64,000 nucleotides of DNA, from positions 4,280,188-4,344,187 of the forward strand of contig JBANSL010000013.1 of the NCBI GenBank assembly GCA_037127255.1, given 5' to 3'. Of the stretch, positions 45,760 through 57,497 are shown piece by piece. The stretch is from Persicaria tinctoria (lineage: Eukaryota > Streptophyta > Magnoliopsida > Caryophyllales > Polygonaceae). The translations under genes were made by a program, and so were the position numbers. Within the stretch, counting starts at the first letter, position 1. Each line of letters begins with the position of its first letter. Under the pieces are notes generated by a model. It searched no databases. It was given only the letters and a program-made list of their open reading frames with translations, and was not told the origin of the DNA.

Positions 45760-48700
45760 CTAGTTGGCCTTGATATTTTGAGAGGACATGTAGTATGTAC
45801 TGCCATTTTGCTTGTCGCTTTTGCTTATTTCCTCTTTCATCTGCATCAAAGGAACAATGACAGATGTAGTTATCAAGTTCACCAAAGCTGTGTAAGGCTA
45901 TAGCAGCACAAATGAGAAGAAAGTACTACAGAATACAACAGATGAAGGGATGCTTTAAGTTCTAGGTAAGATTAATGAATATATCTGATTGGCAAAAAAT
46001 GACAGAGCTGTAAAATTTCATGATGGAATTTGAAACTAGGGAATATTTACAAGATGAGGAGATTTACCTTGGCAAGGAGCTTTTTCTGATACCGGAATCC
46101 CTGATAGTATAATGTAATTACTTTGTTAACAATCGGGTGAATATCAAAAGGTTTAGCACATAAATAATAAGCAAGACACTGATGACGGCAAACCTTATCA
46201 GTTCCGTAAATGTAATCACAGTACGTGAAAACTGAAGCAAAGTTGCTCTGGCTTAGTCCTCCAACATAATGATGATAATCATGATGCTCGGCACCACCAT
46301 AAAATGGTATGTACTTCGTGGGGGTCCAGGGAAAATCATACCTATAACACGACAAAAAATTCTTTAAATCAGTTGCACTTTCTGTAGAAAACTTAACAGC
46401 TGTAGAATGAGAATGTTGCAACCAGAAGACAGCAAGCAGAAACAGTGTACAGAAACACTGGCATGTATAAAGCACAAATACTCAGCACATGGAGACATTC
46501 ATAGCCATGTGACCTATCCAATAAGTAGAAGAATATTGGAGAACATCAGTAGCAAATCCAAAAGGGGAAATCAAACAGCCAAGTGGAACAGAATATGCCA
46601 GCATTAATCACAGTGCCATATAATTCTCCAATCAACTTGAAAATCAAACGATCAAGTTGAAGCACTCAAATTACCGAGGTAGGTCACCCATCTCGTGATT
46701 GATTTGCATTCCCTACCAAGGTAAACTGGAATGAAAATAAGTGGAGACAAATGGAAGTGCTCACCATTTCCCACACACCAAAATATATTGACTTCACCCA
46801 AGATTACATCTTCTCTAGCTCAAACATGAAAGAAATGATGTTATGCACATTAAACTTTAAAGTCAGATTCAAAAATTAAGAGACTGCCCCTGAAGTAGTG
46901 TGCAAGAGCAGATCAACATATCAAAATTAAATTCAGGAATCCTGTCAAAGTTGAAACACAATGTTATGATCTCATTCAGCAAAATGCAAAACCACTTGGT
47001 AAAAGTAGCCAGTTTCGACATGAATGGTACATTGAGAATAGTTCCCAATAAGATCCTCATAGGATCACCTAATATGACATGTTTAGTGATCGATAGGCAA
47101 TCAGAGTAACAACTAACAAAATATCCCCCCAATGTGAAAGACTGAATATGCACCTGGGTCACAAAGTTTCAAAAACATGCACCTGGGTCACAAAGTTATA
47201 AGAATCATAACCACAGGCAGAATCAAGCCCACCTGAGTTCAACTAATTCTCAACCAGTCTAATAGGAAAATAGGCTTTAGAGTGGGAACTTCCTTTGGCA
47301 TTCACTTGGATAGAAACAGTCAATTTAAATTGCATTCATACACTTCAATCCCCATTCCCTTATTTCATTTATTACATAATGAATGGCCCATCATGACTAG
47401 ATATGAAGTTGAGATTTTGACAAAAGGCTGCAATTGCAAGGATTTGCTGAACAAGTGTGTCATAAACAACTAAGGACGAAACACTACAGAATGAATCATA
47501 AGTGGAAAATATAATTTGACGTAAATAGGATGCTATAACCTAAATTTACTTCTGAAAGTCTGAAACATGCATGTGAATCAAGTTATTTATCATCCAAGGA
47601 AAAAAAAATATAGTAGCCAAGTTTCAAAAAGGTGAATGATGAAGCACGACAAAAAATAAAAGAAATCGTGCTTTTGCTAATAATATCTATTGTGGATAAA
47701 AAGCAAGTCACTAGTTAAGATCCTTCAAATCACACAAAGAGACTTTCCTTATGCAATCAGAAAAAGGAGCCACAAAGCAACTAACTGTAGAGAAATTAAC
47801 ATCATTAGCATGTCAAGATCAGATATAATCATTGACCAAAACCCACAAAAAAGGGGAAGTGTTAGCATGCGTACCCGCTGTGAGTTTCAATTGCCTCAAT
47901 CTGCCTCAAAGCAATCCACAACCAGAAGGTGATCGTGTGACCAGGAGCCATAGCTGGTCCAAGGAAAGAAGGAATCCCAAGGATCAAAATTTCTGCCCAA
48001 TGGGCGTAGGGCGCCGCGAACCCAACAGGAGCAGTGTACTCGTGATGAACCTTGTGGATCTTCTCATATCCCCATTTGCAATGCAGCCACCTGTGGATCC
48101 AGTAATTGGTGTAGTCTTCAACCACAAAATAGACAGCAAGTTGAGCCAGAATCTCCCATGCAGATGGCAATGGCAGTCCCGTCCTTATCCCAATTAGCTG
48201 ACAGAAATCAATCAAAACATTTATCAAAACAAAGCACTACCAGAATCTGCACAAAAATCTGACGAGGCTTTAATTCGCATTTCAGAATCGAATCATGTAG
48301 TAATTTACTGATAAAATCGCGAATCTGAATCTCAGTCGCCGAGATCAGACAACATCTTAACCAGAATTCGCACAATCTCAAAGCCATAACACGAAAATCA
48401 CTCCAATTAACAGGAAACACTCGAATTGAAAACCAAATCCAACAACCTAAACCTATAACTTCCCAGAAATTGAAATCCACAATCGAGAAAACTCGCGGAG
48501 GAGGAGGAGAATACCTTGATGGAGGGGTAGGAGGCGAGCTGGAGAGGACCGACGACGAAGAAGAACATCTTCATGACAGTCTTGTAGCAGGCGAGCATCT
48601 CGGCGGGGGAGAGCTTGACCTTAGGCTGGATTTTGAAGCGGTCGAACCTGGAAGAGCGAAGGAGCTCGACGAAGATGACGGGGAGAGGAGCGAGAGAGAA

Positions 48701-48844
48701 GACGACGAAGAGGAAGAGAATGTTATGGCAGAAGAGGAAGTAATCGGACTTGTCGGCGGAGTAATTGAGCCAGAGAGTCTCGGCGTAGGTCAGGCTCCGA
48801 TGAAGCGCCGACTCGGCGTCGGAGATTGTCTTGTACGGCAGCAT
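45760..48844 (-). CDS. SMO1: Sterol 4alpha-methyl oxidase, SMO1 type; five exons, 304 residues
   Basis: Exons: 48515-48844, 47875-48197, 46194-46341, 46068-46100 and 45760-45840. All introns are GT-AG and the frames join exactly. The enzyme is an ER-membrane, non-haem di-iron oxygenase that removes a C4 methyl group in phytosterol synthesis, working with a C3 dehydrogenase/decarboxylase and reductase. All three His clusters are present: H145-x3-H149 (HRWLH), H158-x2-H161-H162 (HKVHH) and H238-x2-H241-H242 (HDYHH). Hydrophobic membrane segments lie in exon 1 (NILFLFVVFSLAPLPVIFVEL). It matches Arabidopsis SMO1 in length and motifs (FYGGAEHHDYHHYVGG, YCDYIYGTDK), favouring SMO1 over SMO2. The C-terminal tail is short and basic. 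Exon 4 is only 33 bp, and intron 3 (93 bp) is stop-free and in frame. Confidence 0.95.
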
Positions 48845-48995
48845 TACGGCGGTGGTGGCGGAGGAGCGGCGGCGGGGGAGGGGGAGGGTTTTGGGGGGAC
48901 CGGGCTAATTTGGGGATGCGCTGGCACCAGGTAGGGGGATGGGAATGCGAGGGTTCGTTGAAGAATATGCGGGAAACGCAGGCCATGGAATTGCT

Positions 48996-49003
48996 TTTAA
49001 ATA
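48996..49003 (-). promoter_or_regulatory. Putative TATA box of SMO1
   Basis: The minus strand reads TATTTAAA about 150 bases upstream of the SMO1 ATG, which suits a plant core promoter. A CT-rich leader lies between. Confidence 0.4.
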
Positions 49004-49329
49004 GCAACAATTTTAATTAATACATTTTCACAATAACAACTTAAAAAATAAAAAATAAAAAATAAAAACACTTCACATGTCTTGATCAAATTAAAGGGAT
49101 GGTCCAAGACTCCAAGGTAATCCGGATTGTATATGTAGTTTCTGGCTTGTTGTCGAATTGTTTGTTGGTGTAATGGTGTGGCTTTTGGCTTCGAGGTTTA
49201 GCTGTTTTTCGATGCGGTGTTTTTTCTTATTTGTCGATGCGCGAGAGGTTGTGGACGTGATTGAAATCTGATGGCTTGTGGGCTGAGCTCAAATTTGAGG
49301 TTTTCACATAATTCCACAGGAATTTCGTG

Positions 49330-49517
49330 TGCCGCCTCTACCAACTAACGGATGAATTGATGCACATTGCTCATGTTCTTTCATCATTTATGCTAGTCTT
49401 TGCCTCATTGTAGTTTGATGTCTTTAGTTTTTTTTACGGTTTTTCCGTCGCCGATTATTCGGCCTATTTACTCACCGGGCATGTCCGGTGCATCGAATTC
49501 TTACCTAATAAAAAAAC
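49330..49517 (+). mobile_element. 5'-truncated L1-type 3' end
   Basis: The hairpin CACCGGGC AT GTCCGGTG (49473-49490) is followed by CATCGAATTCTTACCTAATA and A7, nearly the tail of the L1 ending at 42415. No coding remains. The left limit is uncertain. Confidence 0.6.
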
Positions 49518-51153
49518 AAAAAAAGCAACGGTCCAAATATGTTTATTCGCACTTGTTACTTAATAATACCATTTTGTCTCTATTAAACGACATAAGATAA
49601 TACTCACATTGTCCTAATTCCATCATTATTTGTTTATACCAGTGTTGTTTTTTGTTCTTTTAAGGTATCAATCCCGATATGATATTGATATCTAGTGTTT
49701 AGTATAAATAGATATCGATATCACTTAATATGACATTTGATATCAAGGGTTCGGTATAGATAACTAGATAAGTATTGATATCAGTTGATTGATTTGGATC
49801 TATTTGATATACTGATTTTGACGGGATATTACTTGATATCGAGATATCAACCGATATTGATATTTGATATCTAAAATCGATAGCAATACCAAATAGACCT
49901 TTGGTTTTTTTCTCGGTGTAGTATTTTTTAATAATTTATTTTATGTTTTATTTGTTCGTTATCAATTTTTCCGACCTCTCGGCCGTCGAATTCCTTTCAT
50001 TTTTTTAAAAAAATAATTTTGCATATGGAGTAATTTGTTAATTTGATCTTTCTAATTACGTCGGATACATTGATTTAATTAGCTATTAAAATATTAAAGA
50101 GTCAACCCCTTAAATGGAGACATGAAGACGCTTGTGGGTGGGAGGGTCAACCCCTTAAATAGGCTTACAGTAACCCGATCCAGATGTAGAGTCGACTAAG
50201 CCCACTTGAATTGTAAAGGATCTAAAAAAATATTAAAGAGTTCACTCATTTATATTTACAAAAAAATAGTTTTTCAATTCAATTTTGTTTCCTAGGATAG
50301 ATTAAATTGGCTTATAATAATTTGTGAAAATTTTCTTTATTTATGGGCGAGTTGTGATTTTTGATTTGTTTGTTTATTTTAAATTTTATTATACTACTTT
50401 TTTAAAAAAAAAACACACATATCAATCACTAGGAAGACGAATCTAGTTCGACTTGACTAACAAGTAACAACATCAATGAAGAAAGAAATAGAATGGACAA
50501 GAACAAACAAGCTCTTTGACCAGATTTGTACAAAGTGTTAGAAAATTCAATTGTCTTCCCATCTCATGCTCATAGAAATGAATAATCACTCTCCGATGAA
50601 GAGTTTTAACAAACTTTAGTATGATATTAGAGTGAAAAAATCAAATAGTCTGATTCTCAATTCTAGGCTAACTAAAAAGAGAATGTAGGAATGACAATTT
50701 CACTCGCATCCAACGAATATCTGTCTCACCCGAACCGAAAAAATAGGTGAAATTCGATATAAAACGGATATTAAATAAGTGATGGGTGATGGGTTGAGTT
50801 AGATTAGGGTGAAGATATTTCTTACCCGTCACCGGATCGATATGTGAGTAATGAGTGAGTGGCACATGCGAGGTTAGAGAACCCCACCTCTCTGCCCCGG
50901 TTGCGGGGCCACGAGCAACCAGAGAGTTTTAACGTTGTGTGTACGAGAAAGAGTTTATAAATAATACTTAATTTCGTAACGTACCAGCTTGTTATTGATT
51001 TCCTATCATACAACCACCAAGGATACAAGAATAATATTTATAAAAAAAACATTTTATTATATGATCATGTTGGGGAGAATAATAGATTTTCTTAATTATC
51101 ACCAAATATAATATAACTAATCACACACCCTTTCTGATTTGATTTTCCACTAT
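49518..51153. other. AT-rich spacer with low-complexity and repeat relics
   Basis: Bases 49665-49890 are unusually rich in GATATC/GATATT words. GTCAACCCCTTAAAT occurs at about 50103 and 50148. Bases 50690-50850 (ACCCG-rich left, GGGTGATGGG right) may be a hAT relic. No gene recognised. Confidence 0.4.
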
Positions 51154-51162
51154 TAATTTAAA

Positions 51163-51460
51163 CGGACATTTCGCGAGGTACCTCTGAGGTATTGCAATTT
51201 TCGCGAGGTATATAACTCTTTTGCATATTTCGCGTGGTGCCCCTGAGGTTTTGATTTTTTTCGCGTCGTGCCCTTGGGGTTAAATTTTAACGGATAAAGG
51301 AAACTCTGTTACTTTTTGATTTAAAAAATAAATAAAAATTTAACCCCAAGGGCACAACGCGAAAAGAATCAAAATCTCAGGGGCACCACGCGAAATATGC
51401 AAAAGAGTTGTATACCTCGCGAAAATTGTAATACCTCAGGGGTACCTCGCGAAATTTCCG
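51163..51460. mobile_element. Mutator-type hairpin MITE (298 bp)
   Basis: Perfect 9-bp flanking repeats TAATTTAAA (51154-51162 and 51461-51469) enclose arms of about 140 bp. These begin CGGACATTTCGCGAGGTACC and CGGAAATTTCGCGAGGTACC. Each arm is built from four degenerate units of 20-37 bp of the type TTTCGCG-GGT-CCC-TGAGG. There is no coding. Confidence 0.92.
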
Positions 51461-51469
51461 TAATTTAAA

Positions 51470-52176
51470 TATTATGAACTATGTGTTCATTTTACATAGG
51501 GTGTGTATGGTTGCCAGTATAAATAGCTAAAATTACACACTTTTAATTATGAACTATGTGCTTTATAATAGGTGCAGTACCATTTTACCCTCCCAAGTAC
51601 AAGCCTAAGAAAAGTAGTGACATATTTCAATAAGAATTACACAAAAAAGATTGGATACATACATATACAACTTACTTCACCAAAGTGATTCATTGCATAG
51701 AAGCCCCAGCCATGTAAATATAACTTAATTTATGTTTTAATTACATAATTATTACAGATTTTTTTAAATATATATTCTAAAGACATATGTTAAGTTGTGT
51801 ATATGTTCATAACAAACATCTAATACTCTATCCTATTAGATAGATGCAATAAATTAAACTCAAATATAGAGAGAAAGCAAAGTTAGCTAGCGAATCTGTC
51901 ATCATATTCCCTTCCCGAAAAATATGATCGAACTTAATGATCTAGTCTCTTTTAATGAAGCTTTGACAACGAGCAAAGACTATACAACAGATATAACGTA
52001 TTCATTAGATAGTAGAAACCCCAACAACAACAGAGAATCCTCTTCTACCAACAAGCGTCAAAAGACTCGAAACCCACACTCCCAATCTATCTCTAAGCTC
52101 AGATAAAACACGCCACAATTCAACCTATGTTCTAGGATTTATGTATTTATATTTGTGAATATATTAAAATTTTTAA
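51470..52176. other. AT-rich spacer
   Basis: No gene recognised; the 60-codon ORF at 51924-52106 has no known motif. Confidence 0.4.
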
Positions 52177-52184
52177 CCTATTAC

Positions 52185-53141
52185 TAGAGCCGGCAAAATT
52201 TGACCCGACCCGAAAATCTGACCCGACTCACCCGAACCAGAACGAAATTCGAAAATCTGGAGTCATCCGTAACCCGAACCCGAGACCGACCCGACCCGAA
52301 CCTGACCCAACTCGAAACAGGCCCAAACACAGACAAACTCGACCCGACCCCAATCCGACCCAACTCGAAACCCGACCCGACTTTGAACTCGACCCGACTA
52401 TGAACCTGACCGACTCTATATTATTATATTTTGATAGAATTAATTGTTTATATCTAGATTTGTTAAAAAATCATAATAATAATAATGAAAAAAAAAACTA
52501 ATGGGCTAAAAGCTAAAAATGAAATGGGCATTGAAAATGAAATGGGTCAATGAGCTCACTTGCAACTTGCTAATTAAAATAAGGTTAAATCCTAAATGTA
52601 CAATTAATTTGATTTAATTATAGTACCGATCAATTGATTTAAAAATGTTTAAAAAAGGACGATGTTGTCGAATACCGAATTTCCGATTATGACTTTTTTG
52701 AAAATCGATCGACAACCAATGAGTCAATGACAATGAGTGTATTCAACAGAGTCAAAATTACATATTCAAGTATTCAACAAAGTCAAAATCATTTATTTTA
52801 AGTAAATTACCTATTTAAGTATTCAACCGAGTCAAAATCAACCTAATTATCGAAACGGGGCGAATATGATTCGGCTGAAAACTCAAACAAACTATACCCA
52901 CTTTGATTCGAAACTCAAATGAGACCGACCCGCCTCTTGACCCGAAATCCGAACGAGCCCGACCCGCTTTGACCCGAACCCGAATGGGCATGACCTGATT
53001 TAACCCGAACCCCGACCAATCTAAAATTCATTATGACCGAACTCGACCCGACTAGTACCTGGCCATAAATTTTACCTGACATGACCCGACCCGAGGAAGC
53101 CTGACCCGAACCCGGCCCGAACGATCGACTTGCCAGCTTTA
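52185..53141. mobile_element. Non-autonomous hAT element with CCCGACCCGA-rich ends (957 bp)
   Basis: Perfect 8-bp target repeats CCTATTAC lie at 52177-52184 and 53142-53149. Terminal inverted repeats are TAGAGCCGGCAA and TAAAGCTGGCAA. Two clusters of degenerate GACCCGA repeats occupy 52198-52400 and 52870-53130. The ORF through the first cluster is only translated repeat. No transposase. Confidence 0.88.
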
Positions 53142-53326
53142 CCTATTACTATAGACAAACAATTCTTCCGATTTGTGGGAGTTTCTCTCTATTAGAAGAG
53201 ATCAACTCCCACACGTGATTTGGTTCAATCTCCTCCGATTTACCTCCTTCGGTAATCCTGGCCCGAGAAGTACCCCCTGCCCACCTTTCCGGAAAATCGT
53301 CGTCGCTCCGGCCGCCCACACACTGG

Positions 53327-53717
53327 TAAGGGTGTTATTCGAGCCGAACGAGCCGAGCTTGACATGTTCAAGCTTGATTCATTTAGTAAATGAGTTGGAG
53401 CCGAGCCGAGCCCAATTTTTAAACGAGTTTTCTTTTTTGTTCAAGCTTGGCTTGTTTTAGTAAGTGAACGAGCTCGAGCCGAGCTTTTTTTGAGCTTTAA
53501 GTTGTTTTATTTGGTCATAACATAATAACATAAAGGAAGTTGTAGAAATTCCATAAAATTCGAGCTATTCGAGCCTAAATCGAACGAGCTGAGCTTTCAA
53601 CCGAGCTTCAAATGATATTCAGGCTCGGCTTGTTTAGGTAAGGGAACGAGCTCGAGTCGAGCTTTTTTCGAGCCGATCCCGAGCGAGCTCAAGTTGTTCA
53701 GCTCATAAACAGCCCTA
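53327..53717. mobile_element. Non-autonomous hAT element with GAGCCGAGC-type repeats (391 bp)
   Basis: Ends TAAGGGTGTT and (reverse) TAGGGCTGTT are flanked by 8-bp repeats CACACTGG / CCCACTGG with one mismatch. The interior has many GAACGAGC, CGAGCCGAGC and AAGCTTG words in both orientations. Confidence 0.85.
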
Positions 53718-53725
53718 CCCACTGG

Positions 53726-54538
53726 TTGTTGTCAGTTTGATTCTTGTCCTTCTACATCGCCCCATTTCCTTAAGCTTCCCTTGTCGAGATTTTGTCTAAA
53801 CGAGTCGGTCGATTTCCATTTGATTTTATCTCGTTTCAATTTTTCTGGTGTTGGGCTGGTCCGTCACCTCCATCGGCCTCGATTCTCCGTCTCCCTTCAT
53901 CAACCCCCGCCACCGCCTCCTCTTTATTTTCGTTCTTAATCCCTTCTGTTTGGGTTGTCTTTGTCGGTGTGTAATCCCCTTTCTTAAACCCCGTTTGATG
54001 CATCTCGTGACCCCTCCCCCCCTTTCTCCTCCGGTGGGCTCGTTCTCAGCTGCCCGTCGTTGCCCTTCTCCGGCCGTCTTCGATGCCTCCTCCCTAGCGC
54101 TGCTCCCCTTCTTTTGCCGATTCTAGTCTTGGTTTTTGTGTCGTCGGGGCTCGGCTTGCGTTCGGTCTGTTGCCCTTGGTGTGCACGTCTCTCTACCAAC
54201 TGGTGTATGACATCACTTGGAGTGCAAGGTATAACTTGGCCTTGCACGCCAAGCAAAATGAATATATAAATAAAAGGACAAAAAATTGTAAACCCACCTG
54301 AAAGGGTTGAAATTAAATCCCGAAAGGACTTGTTTAAATCCCGAAAGGGTTTTTATGTGCATTGTTCTTGGGTGGTTCTCGACTGCTCTTTTGGTTGGTC
54401 TCGACGGTCCTTTTCTTAGTTGGGGCTCTGGTGTCTCGGAGTCGGGTCTGGCTGGGGTCGAGACGGTATGTATCGAGGCGTCTCCGTGATTTAGAAATTT
54501 CCTTAGAGGTTCGTCTTCACTGCCCACAGGGACTCCTG
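53726..54538. other. GC-richer spacer, unassigned
   Basis: Overlapping ORFs on both strands are Pro/Ser/Arg-rich without domains. CTCTACCAACTGGTG near 54192 also appears in modified form near 49340, so part of this may be L1 untranslated sequence. Confidence 0.35.
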
Positions 54539-54783
54539 ATGTACCGCTGGCCAGCGGTGTGGCTATTTGGTGGCGCTTGGTTTCGGTTCGTAGTTTATGT
54601 TATCCCCAACTTGTTAGGATTAGGTTTGCTAGGTCGCATCGAATAGTTTGCTTGTCGCTGCCTGATTTGCACCTTTTATTATTTTGATTGTATGTTTTGA
54701 CGGTTCGCCGTCTGCCGTCTTTATCGGCCTTTCGAGATGTCAGGTCTGTCTGACCCTCGAATTCTTACCTTATCAAAAAAAAA
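54539..54783 (+). mobile_element. 5'-truncated L1-type 3' end
   Basis: The hairpin GTCAG..CTGAC (54739-54754) is followed by CCTCGAATTCTTACCTTATC and an A run. The linker is almost identical to that at 49491-49510, while the stem differs. The left limit is uncertain. Confidence 0.6.
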
Positions 54784-55013
54784 TTTCTTCCGATTTGTGC
54801 CCGGCTTCGTTTTTCACCGGCGTCCTCAACGTTACGGTTTTAGTTCTGCTCAGTTTCGTTCATTTCAGAATACATATTACGTGTTATTAGCGCCCTTTTT
54901 TCGTGTATTTTCGGTTTTATATATTTTCGACGGTTCATCTGCATCTTGACTTATCGTCTCTCGAGCTTCAGGGATGTCTGAGCTCGAATTATTACACAAT
55001 TAAAAAAAAAAAA
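54784..55013 (+). mobile_element. Second adjacent L1-type 3' end
   Basis: The hairpin GAGCTTCAG..CTGAGCTC (54963-54985) is followed by GAATTATTACACAATT and A11. It shares TTCTTCCGATTT(T/G)TG with the next stretch at 55016, so it may have inserted beside or into an older copy. Confidence 0.55.
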
Positions 55014-55639
55014 CAATTCTTCCGATTTTTGTTATTTAAGGGCAAAAATAAATAGCTTTTGCAATCCACAAACGTACTAGTTTTATTGCTCGGATGACAC
55101 CACCACTTGTGCAAACCAGACTTTGTAATTTAGAAGCCATTAAATTTTCATTTATGTGGGTTCAACGTAGGGTCCTATTTATTTATTTATTTTATTTGTC
55201 AAGCCACAACCACAACATAAAGATATATGAAATAAATTCATATGTTGATCAATATTTGGCAACTTTAAATGAATTAACCCACCCACCAATATTAGTCTTG
55301 TTTTCTTGCGAATGACATAACACATCACTTATTATTAGGTCAATTGGGTCAATTGAAAGGTAATTAGTGGTCCATTTTACATCACTAAATTCTCAAGCTA
55401 GTAGGCCTACTTCCTTTTCTTTAGTTTTCTCTTTAATTCATTACACATGGCATCTTATAGGCGCGCTAATTTTGTTTAATTGAAGACCACTTTTGGTATT
55501 GAAATTGAACATCAGTTAATCTCCTTTTAAATTTTAGGGCCCGTTTGGTTCATAAAAAACAAAGCCCAACAAACACTTTATTAGTGTTAGGCTAAAAAGA
55601 AAGTGTTTGTTTCGGACCCTCAAAGTAATGAAAGTGTTT

Positions 55640-56074
55640 TACGCCTCAAACGATTCGGCCCAAAACGTTACCCTCGATTTTTTCGGTTCTTTTGCTCACC
55701 GTCTCGCTCAGTCGCTCCCGACACCATCGTTTCCCATCGAAGGATCGCCTCCCCGTCGATTGCATCGTCGTTCCCCTCCGATCTCTACCTCGCTTCTCGG
55801 TTCTTTCCTACGTTGATGTCAGTGGTCGATCTTCAATCTCGTTTGGTGAGTCCTTAACCCTAGCTTCGCAACTTCGATCCGAGGGGAACTTGTTTCCTTG
55901 TTCCTTTCAAATCTATTTCCTTGTGCTTTCTTTCGAATCTAGAAAAATGGATGAAGACCGGATTCTGGAGCGGGAATTGCACCAAATCCAGCAGATACGA
56001 GAGCTCGATGAAGAGGAATTGGAGGTGGAAAAGGTTGACAGCCTCCAGAGCTCGTCCGACGAAGATGAGATCAA
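55640..56074 (+). pseudogene. Gene-like 5' end inside the Harbinger element (leader exon, intron, ATG exon)
   Basis: A CT/CG-rich leader ends at a GTGAGT donor near 55851. An acceptor TCTAG lies at about 55938-55942. The ATG at 55947 opens MDEDRILERELHQIQQI and an acidic, Glu/Asp/Ser-rich helix-prone stretch of about 42 residues, ending at a possible GTATGG donor (56075). I do not recognise the protein. It may be a captured host fragment or the element's own first ORF. Confidence 0.45.
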
Positions 56075-56825
56075 GTATGGATTAATTTTTTGCGATTGTG
56101 ATACTTGCTCGATTTCATTTGGTTCGTAGAGTTATTTTGGGGGCACTGGTTGTTCGTGATCCTAGCTAGGCCAAAAACGGGGTTTTTGGTTGTTTTAGGT
56201 GGAATCACACTCGAATTTGATTCAATTGTTCTGCTTTTAGTGCACAAGTTTGTTGTTATTCGCATGTCTAATCTGAACATTTTTTTAAGGAAATAGATTT
56301 GCTTCAGGCAGGAATGTCTTGATGGGAAGAAACAACTGTTCAAGACCTTGAAATGTAAATTTGTGTTGGTAGGGTTTTTTCTGCTTTGTTATGAGTTTCA
56401 CACATCCAATGGTAAGTATTGTTAATGACTTTCTGCTTGGATTAGTAACATAAGAACTTTCAAGCAGCACTGGACTAAAAGCGGCTGGTTCTGTTTGTGA
56501 GATAGATCCTAGCACTGAATTTAGGAAAACAAGACAAATTAGTGAAATGACGAACCAGCTAAATAATTTTACCCTTATTGTTCAAATGTATTCACACATG
56601 GAAGGCCTTGATGAGTGAAAATTGAACCTTCAGAATCTTCATGGTATTAGCTAAATGTTTATGTGAAGAAAATAGCTAAATTACATGTGGAATTCTCAAT
56701 ATTTTTCCATTATTTGGGGTTTTATAGAGGGATGAACAGAATTAAAGTATTGCTGGAATTTTTCCATTATTTGAGGTTTTCTAGAGGGATGAATCAAATT
56801 GGGTTTTTAGAGGGATGCACAGAAG

Positions 56826-57497
56826 CAGGCCCGTGCTTAGGCCTGTTCAGGTGGATCCACTGAACAGGGCCCCCAAAATTTTAGGGCCCAATATGAAAAT
56901 AATTATATATATATATGGTCAAGCCTTGAGAAAGAGGAGGAGCACTTTTGAAGTTTCCGGGTTAATCTCAATGGAAGCTCTTTCATTAATGTTATTTTCT
57001 TGATATACAACCTTTTTTATCTATTGCACACTACTTTTTTTTTTCTTTTTATTCATTGATTACTTTCTCCATTAATAAACCATTTTTTTTATATAAATGA
57101 TGACATACATAATTAGACAAATAGACTAAATCATAAATGTTTTTATTTTTAAAAACATTCAGTTGTCACATCATTTCCAAATATTTAGATCAATTACTCT
57201 AAACTTTAATAAATACAATATTATTTAAATATTTTTCAACATTTTGTAAGTATAAAAAGTATTTTTATCAGATTTTGCAAGAAAAAATTATATTTATGTG
57301 TTGTTATTTATAATATTCAAATTTGATATTACTTTAAATGTCTTTTGATATATAGGTAATTGTGTGATTAATCATTTTTTTTAATTAATTTAACACTAGG
57401 ACTAACAAATAATTTTATAATTATTTAATTTAATTTCACTAATATAATTTATAATATTTTTTTGAACGGGTCCCCGAAAATGTTTAGCACGACCCTG
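56826..57497. mobile_element. Nested non-autonomous hAT element (672 bp)
   Basis: Perfect 8-bp repeats CACAGAAG (56818-56825, 57498-57505) flank ends CAGGCCCGTGCTTA and, reversed, CAGGGTCGTGCTAA. AT-rich interior without coding. Confidence 0.92.

Noticed and set aside
46407..47932. Small ORFs in the second intron of SMO1
   Set aside because: Intronic, no motif, and the SMO1 exon chain fully explains the locus.
48470..49020. Plus-strand ORFs (154 and 64 codons) at the SMO1 5' end
   Set aside because: They are antisense to SMO1 exon 1 and its leader, low-complexity Gly/Glu-rich.
51163..51460. Regularly spaced TTTCGCG repeats considered as a CRISPR-like array
   Set aside because: The units are degenerate, inverted about a centre and flanked by 9-bp target repeats. 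It is a Mutator MITE in a plant genome.
52200..52403. 67-codon ORF rich in Thr, Arg, Pro
   Set aside because: It is translated CCCGACCCGA repeat inside a hAT element.
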